From: Actinomycetota bacterium
GTDB lineage: Bacteria; Acidobacteriota; Blastocatellia; Chloracidobacteriales; Chloracidobacteriaceae
Assembly (NCBI GenBank): GCA_013298335.1
Contig: JAAFHI010000098.1
Location: 1-8,389 of the forward strand
Direction: 5' to 3'
Length of the DNA stretch: 8,389 nt
This document shows, one piece after another, positions 6,101 through 8,389 of this stretch (the first letter of the stretch is position 1; the number at the start of each line of letters is the position of its first letter). Below the pieces are notes generated by a model. That model was not told the origin of the DNA and made no database searches. It saw only the letters and a list, made by a program, of their open reading frames with translations. Both the position numbers and the translations under genes were made by a program.

Positions 6101-6721
6101 GACCGAGGTTTCCAGCTTCAGTTCACGCCTGGACTTCCACTCCGGCTCATCGACCATCTCGATATGGAGATAGTCTTCCATGTACTGCGTGCGGGAAACG
6201 CCGCCTTCGGTAAACACCACCGCATCGGTCGGGCAGGTTCCGGCCACAAAGCACAGCGAGCAACTGATGCAGCGCGCCTGGTCGATCCAGTAGGTTTCAC
6301 CGCCGTCCAGCACGGCCTCCACGTCGCGCGGGAGGATCGCGTTCACTTTCGGCGGGCATTCATCGGTGCAGAATCCGCACCCGATGCACAATTCTTCAAT
6401 AATCGTATAAATCTGCTTTTCGCGCTTCTTCTTCGGAGGCGCGGCCACCGTCCGGCCCAGCCGGTTGGGCGGTCCGTCGATGGGCGGAATGGCTTTCTTC
6501 GCCGGGGCTTTCGCCGCGGCCTTGGCGGGCGCTTTCGCCGCCGCCGGTTTGTCGCCGGCTGCCTTGGCCGTCTTTTCAGCCGCAGGCTTGGCGTCCTTCT
6601 TCTCCGCCGCCGGCTTGTCAGCCGCCGTTTTCGCTTCAGCCGACTTGGCTTCCGTCTTCGCCGCCGGTTTCTCCGTCGGCTCGGCGGACGATGCGGTTTC
6701 CTTGGTTTCTTCGTTGGCCAT
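6095..6721 (-). CDS. pscB: Photosystem P840 iron-sulfur protein PscB (FA/FB)
   Basis: This 208-residue protein is the peripheral cytoplasmic subunit that takes electrons from FX in PscA and passes them through two [4Fe-4S] clusters to ferredoxin. Residues 1 to about 103 are a disordered, basic Ala/Lys/Pro-rich tail with repeated PAAEK, DKPAA and KAPAK units. The ferredoxin part follows, with C112-x2-C115-x2-C118-x3-C122-P and C151-x2-C154-x2-C157-x5-C163-P. The five-residue gap in the second motif differs from PsaC (three), but as I recall it is shared with Chlorobium PscB, as is the Ala/Lys/Pro tail. The segment PPKVNAI after the first motif is also typical. The ATG at 6721 has AAGGA eight bases upstream; an in-frame ATG at 6745 would place that site inside the gene. 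It lies between pscA and fmoA. The stop sits inside a heptamer repeat arm. Confidence 0.96.
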   Translation of the reverse strand: MANEETKETASSAEPTEKPAAKTEAKSAEAKTAADKPAAEKKDAKPAAEKTAKAAGDKPAAAKAPAKAAAKAPAKKAIPPIDGPPNRLGRTVAAPPKKKREKQIYTIIEELCIGCGFCTDECPPKVNAILPRDVEAVLDGGETYWIDQARCISCSLCFVAGTCPTDAVVFTEGGVSRTQYMEDYLHIEMVDEPEWKSRRELKLETSVD

Positions 6722-6728
6722 GACGATG

Positions 6729-6736
6729 TTCCTTCT
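6729..6736 (-). promoter_or_regulatory. Ribosome binding site deciding the pscB start
   Basis: AGAAGGAA on the - strand, with its AAGGA core eight bases before ATG 6721. This excludes the longer frame from ATG 6745, which would encode the site as its own codons. Confidence 0.7.
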
Positions 6737-6752
6737 GTCTTTCACTTCGACG

Positions 6753-6820
6753 TTCGGGGGATTCCCTTTTTATAAGGCTACAGTTGAAAAATGTCCGCGA
6801 ATCCCCGAATGCCGAATGTG
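6753..6820. repeat. Inverted pair of short repeats upstream of pscB
   Basis: GGGGATTC (6757-6764) is the perfect reverse complement of GAATCCCC (6799-6806), and the stem continues with TTC/GAA past a one-base bulge. The right arm carries three CGAAT starts at 6798, 6806 and 6813, a 7-8-base period. The loop contains the candidate promoter described separately. Confidence 0.65.
6769..6797 (-). promoter_or_regulatory. Possible promoter for pscB
   Basis: On the - strand, CGGACA (6797-6792) and TATAAA (6774-6769) are separated by 17 bases, matching sigma70 boxes at four and five of six positions. It would start RNA near 6762, about 40 bases before the pscB ATG. It lies inside the loop of an inverted repeat. 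The -35 match is weak and acidobacterial promoters are poorly defined, so this is tentative. Confidence 0.25.
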
Positions 6821-6851
6821 TGTCTGCTTACAAAACCCGGAAGAATCAGTC

Positions 6852-6950
6852 TTGGAGTCGGGGAGTCGGGAGTCTAGGAGTCAAAAACATTGGAATGGTT
6901 TTCCCTTCTTCGACTCCCAGACACCAAGACTCTTAGACTCCTAGACTTCG
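6852..6950. repeat. Inverted pair of 7-8-nt repeat arrays between pscA and pscB
   Basis: The left arm (6852-6882) has four units ending in GAGTC, at spacings of 8, 7 and 8 bases. The right arm (6911-6950) has five octamers in reverse orientation, consensus AGACTCCT. Bases 6871-6882 and 6936-6947 are perfect 12-bp reverse complements. The loop is about 28 bases. The right arm ends one base before the pscA stop codon (6952-6954). Confidence 0.88.
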
Positions 6951-6951
6951 T

Positions 6952-8389
6952 TCATCGGTTTTGAAAGAAACCGTCCGCGAAATACAGGAACACCAGTACG
7001 AACGTTCCCGTGTAGAAGAACACCGTTCCCCACAACTTGGCGGTCGCGAGGTTCGAAACCGGGAAGCGGACTTCCTGCAAAGTCTTGATTCCCAGGCGTT
7101 TGCCGACCAGACGTACCCAGCGGCTCTGAATGTCGCCACCCTCGGCCCGCGATCCGCGATCCTTGAACCAGAGCGCGAAACTCACGAACCAGATGAGGTG
7201 ACCGAGCAGCAGCATCGCCGTCAGGTGGTTGTCGGTCCAGATCCACGTCGTCTCGTTCCACATATAGAGGAACACGCCGCCCGTGTGACTGATGTTGTGG
7301 GTGAGATAGTAGGCTTCGTTGCCGCGCGCCATCATCGTCGCAATCCAGCCGCCGTCGAGATACCAGGCAATCGCCGACAGGGGTTTGATCGAGAAGAGGA
7401 TGCAGAACCACAACTGATCCTGAATCGAGACGCCGCACGTACCGCCCTTGACCGGACCGATACAGGGGAAGTCCGGCGACTGTTTGCGCCACTCGAAATC
7501 GCGGTACCACGGACTCTGATAGTTGTGGAACGCGATACGGAGCAACGGAATGAAGCCGAACAGCCAGCCGCCGATCATCAGCCAGAAGAAGATGGTGTCG
7601 TTGACTTCACCATCCCGGTGATGGTCGCGCAGATTCGAATAGAGCACCGACGGCGTATCCGAAAGTACCGTATTGGCCTCAAGCATGACCGTATGGGTCT
7701 TTTCGAGCGACGGACGGAAGGCATCCACCGCCGCCTGCGCCGCCGTCGTGTCGGCCTTCTTGTCGGTCGCGTCGTCGAGCGCGTTGAGCAGGCCGACCAT
7801 CTTCGCCTGCGCCGCGAGGTAGGCTTGGTCCGCCTGCCGCGACCGCTCGAAGGTCTGCTTGTTCTGCATATACCAGATGCCCTTGTCGACCCAGAACAGC
7901 GGGTTCACTTTCCGCAGGAAGTGCGTCCAGCTTCCCCACTGCACGGCGTAGAGCTTCGACTGGCCCCATTCCGGCTTGTAATTCACCTCTTCGACCGTCG
8001 TGAACCGGTAGGTCGGCGACGAACCGATGCCGAGTTCTTCATTCAGGATCTGGTCCCCGACCTGAAGATTGTAGGCCTTGATCTGTTTTGCCGAGCCGTC
8101 GGCGTTCGCAACCCATTTTCCGTCACGGAACACGCGGTAGCCCTTGTTGCCCGCGTCGCCGTCCATCTGAATCGCCCGGTAGGACCGGAACTGGTAGATG
8201 CCGAAGTTGAGGTCGAGTTCCGCACCCGTGTTCCAGCAGATCATCCCGTAGCCGAAGACCACGGTGCAGAAACTGACGAACATGGTCGTTCCGACGATCT
8301 TCGTCTGGAGATCGGGGTCCTGGAACCAGGTGATGAACTTCGACCGGGCCTGTTTGTAGGCGCCCGAGATGTTCAGACCATGCAGGTAC
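6952..8389 (-). CDS. pscA: Type I reaction-centre core protein PscA, C-terminal part
   Basis: PscA forms the homodimeric membrane core that binds the special pair, the electron-transfer pigments and the inter-subunit FX cluster. The frame is open to the window edge; the ATG at 8283 is internal, since 35 more codons precede it (ending in LQTKIVGTT). About 478 residues are visible. The FX motif C-I-G-P-V-K-G-G-T-C lies at 7464-7435, followed by GVS. Hydrophobic segments fit TM VII (8298-8233), VIII (7596-7528), IX (7419-7357), X (7224-7162) and XI (7032-6973). The His of LLLGHLIWF at 7200-7198 aligns with the axial ligand of the special pair in PsaA/PsaB. Between TM VII and VIII is a periplasmic loop of about 210 residues with an Ala-rich, charged helical stretch (7857-7660), much longer than in photosystem I. 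It is the first visible gene of the cluster; any main promoter is upstream, outside the window. Confidence 0.97.
   Translation of the reverse strand, partial: YLHGLNISGAYKQARSKFITWFQDPDLQTKIVGTTMFVSFCTVVFGYGMICWNTGAELDLNFGIYQFRSYRAIQMDGDAGNKGYRVFRDGKWVANADGSAKQIKAYNLQVGDQILNEELGIGSSPTYRFTTVEEVNYKPEWGQSKLYAVQWGSWTHFLRKVNPLFWVDKGIWYMQNKQTFERSRQADQAYLAAQAKMVGLLNALDDATDKKADTTAAQAAVDAFRPSLEKTHTVMLEANTVLSDTPSVLYSNLRDHHRDGEVNDTIFFWLMIGGWLFGFIPLLRIAFHNYQSPWYRDFEWRKQSPDFPCIGPVKGGTCGVSIQDQLWFCILFSIKPLSAIAWYLDGGWIATMMARGNEAYYLTHNISHTGGVFLYMWNETTWIWTDNHLTAMLLLGHLIWFVSFALWFKDRGSRAEGGDIQSRWVRLVGKRLGIKTLQEVRFPVSNLATAKLWGTVFFYTGTFVLVFLYFADGFFQNR

Noticed and set aside
5831..6775. A 314-codon + strand frame through the pscB-fmoA gap and opposite pscB
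   Set aside because: It translates repeat DNA and then gives an Arg-rich antisense product of the Ala/Lys tail of pscB.
6753..6950. Insertion sequence or MITE with terminal inverted repeats
   Set aside because: There is no target-site duplication or transposase, and the arms are internally tandem with a unit that differs from gap to gap.

Overview
The window carries most of a type I (Fe-S) homodimeric photosynthetic reaction-centre locus. Its genes encode the PscA core, the PscB FA/FB iron-sulfur protein and the Fenna-Matthews-Olson bacteriochlorophyll a antenna. The genus Chloracidobacterium (phototrophic Acidobacteriota) fits best. Reasons: PscA, PscB and FMO occur together; PscA has a very long periplasmic loop between TM VII and VIII; lipoprotein monohaem cytochromes sit beside the RC genes instead of a Chlorobium-type membrane PscC; and coding DNA is GC-rich. 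I could not run a database search, so the genus is an inference.

Layout. Bases 1-1712 (+ strand) hold the 3' part of truB and a beta-lactamase-fold serine hydrolase joined by an ATGA overlap. Everything from 8389 down to 1709 is on the - strand, in transcription order pscA (5' end outside the window), pscB, fmoA, an ArsA/GET3-type ATPase with an HSP20-like tail, and two paralogous monohaem cytochrome c lipoproteins. The two gene sets converge and overlap by four bases at a shared CTAG stop palindrome (1709-1712).

How the genes fit together. FMO passes excitation from the antenna to the PscA homodimer. PscA binds the primary donor and the FX cluster. PscB carries FA and FB and passes electrons to soluble ferredoxin. 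The lipoprotein cytochromes are the likely periplasmic donors that re-reduce the oxidised special pair. The ArsA-like ATPase may help assemble or target one of these proteins, but nothing in the sequence proves this.

The least expected feature is in the gaps. Four of the five intergenic spaces of the photosystem cluster contain tandem 7-8-nt repeats arranged as a head-to-head inverted pair around a unique spacer. Each gap uses a different unit sequence, and the arm next to the upstream gene abuts or overlaps that gene's stop codon. The pscB-fmoA and pscA-pscB gaps hold two inverted pairs each. The fifth gap (fmoA to ATPase) has only a simple 9-bp inverted repeat. These would form large hairpins in a polycistronic mRNA and resemble in style the short tandem heptamer repeats (STRR) of cyanobacteria. 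No tRNA, rRNA, CRISPR array or insertion sequence was found.
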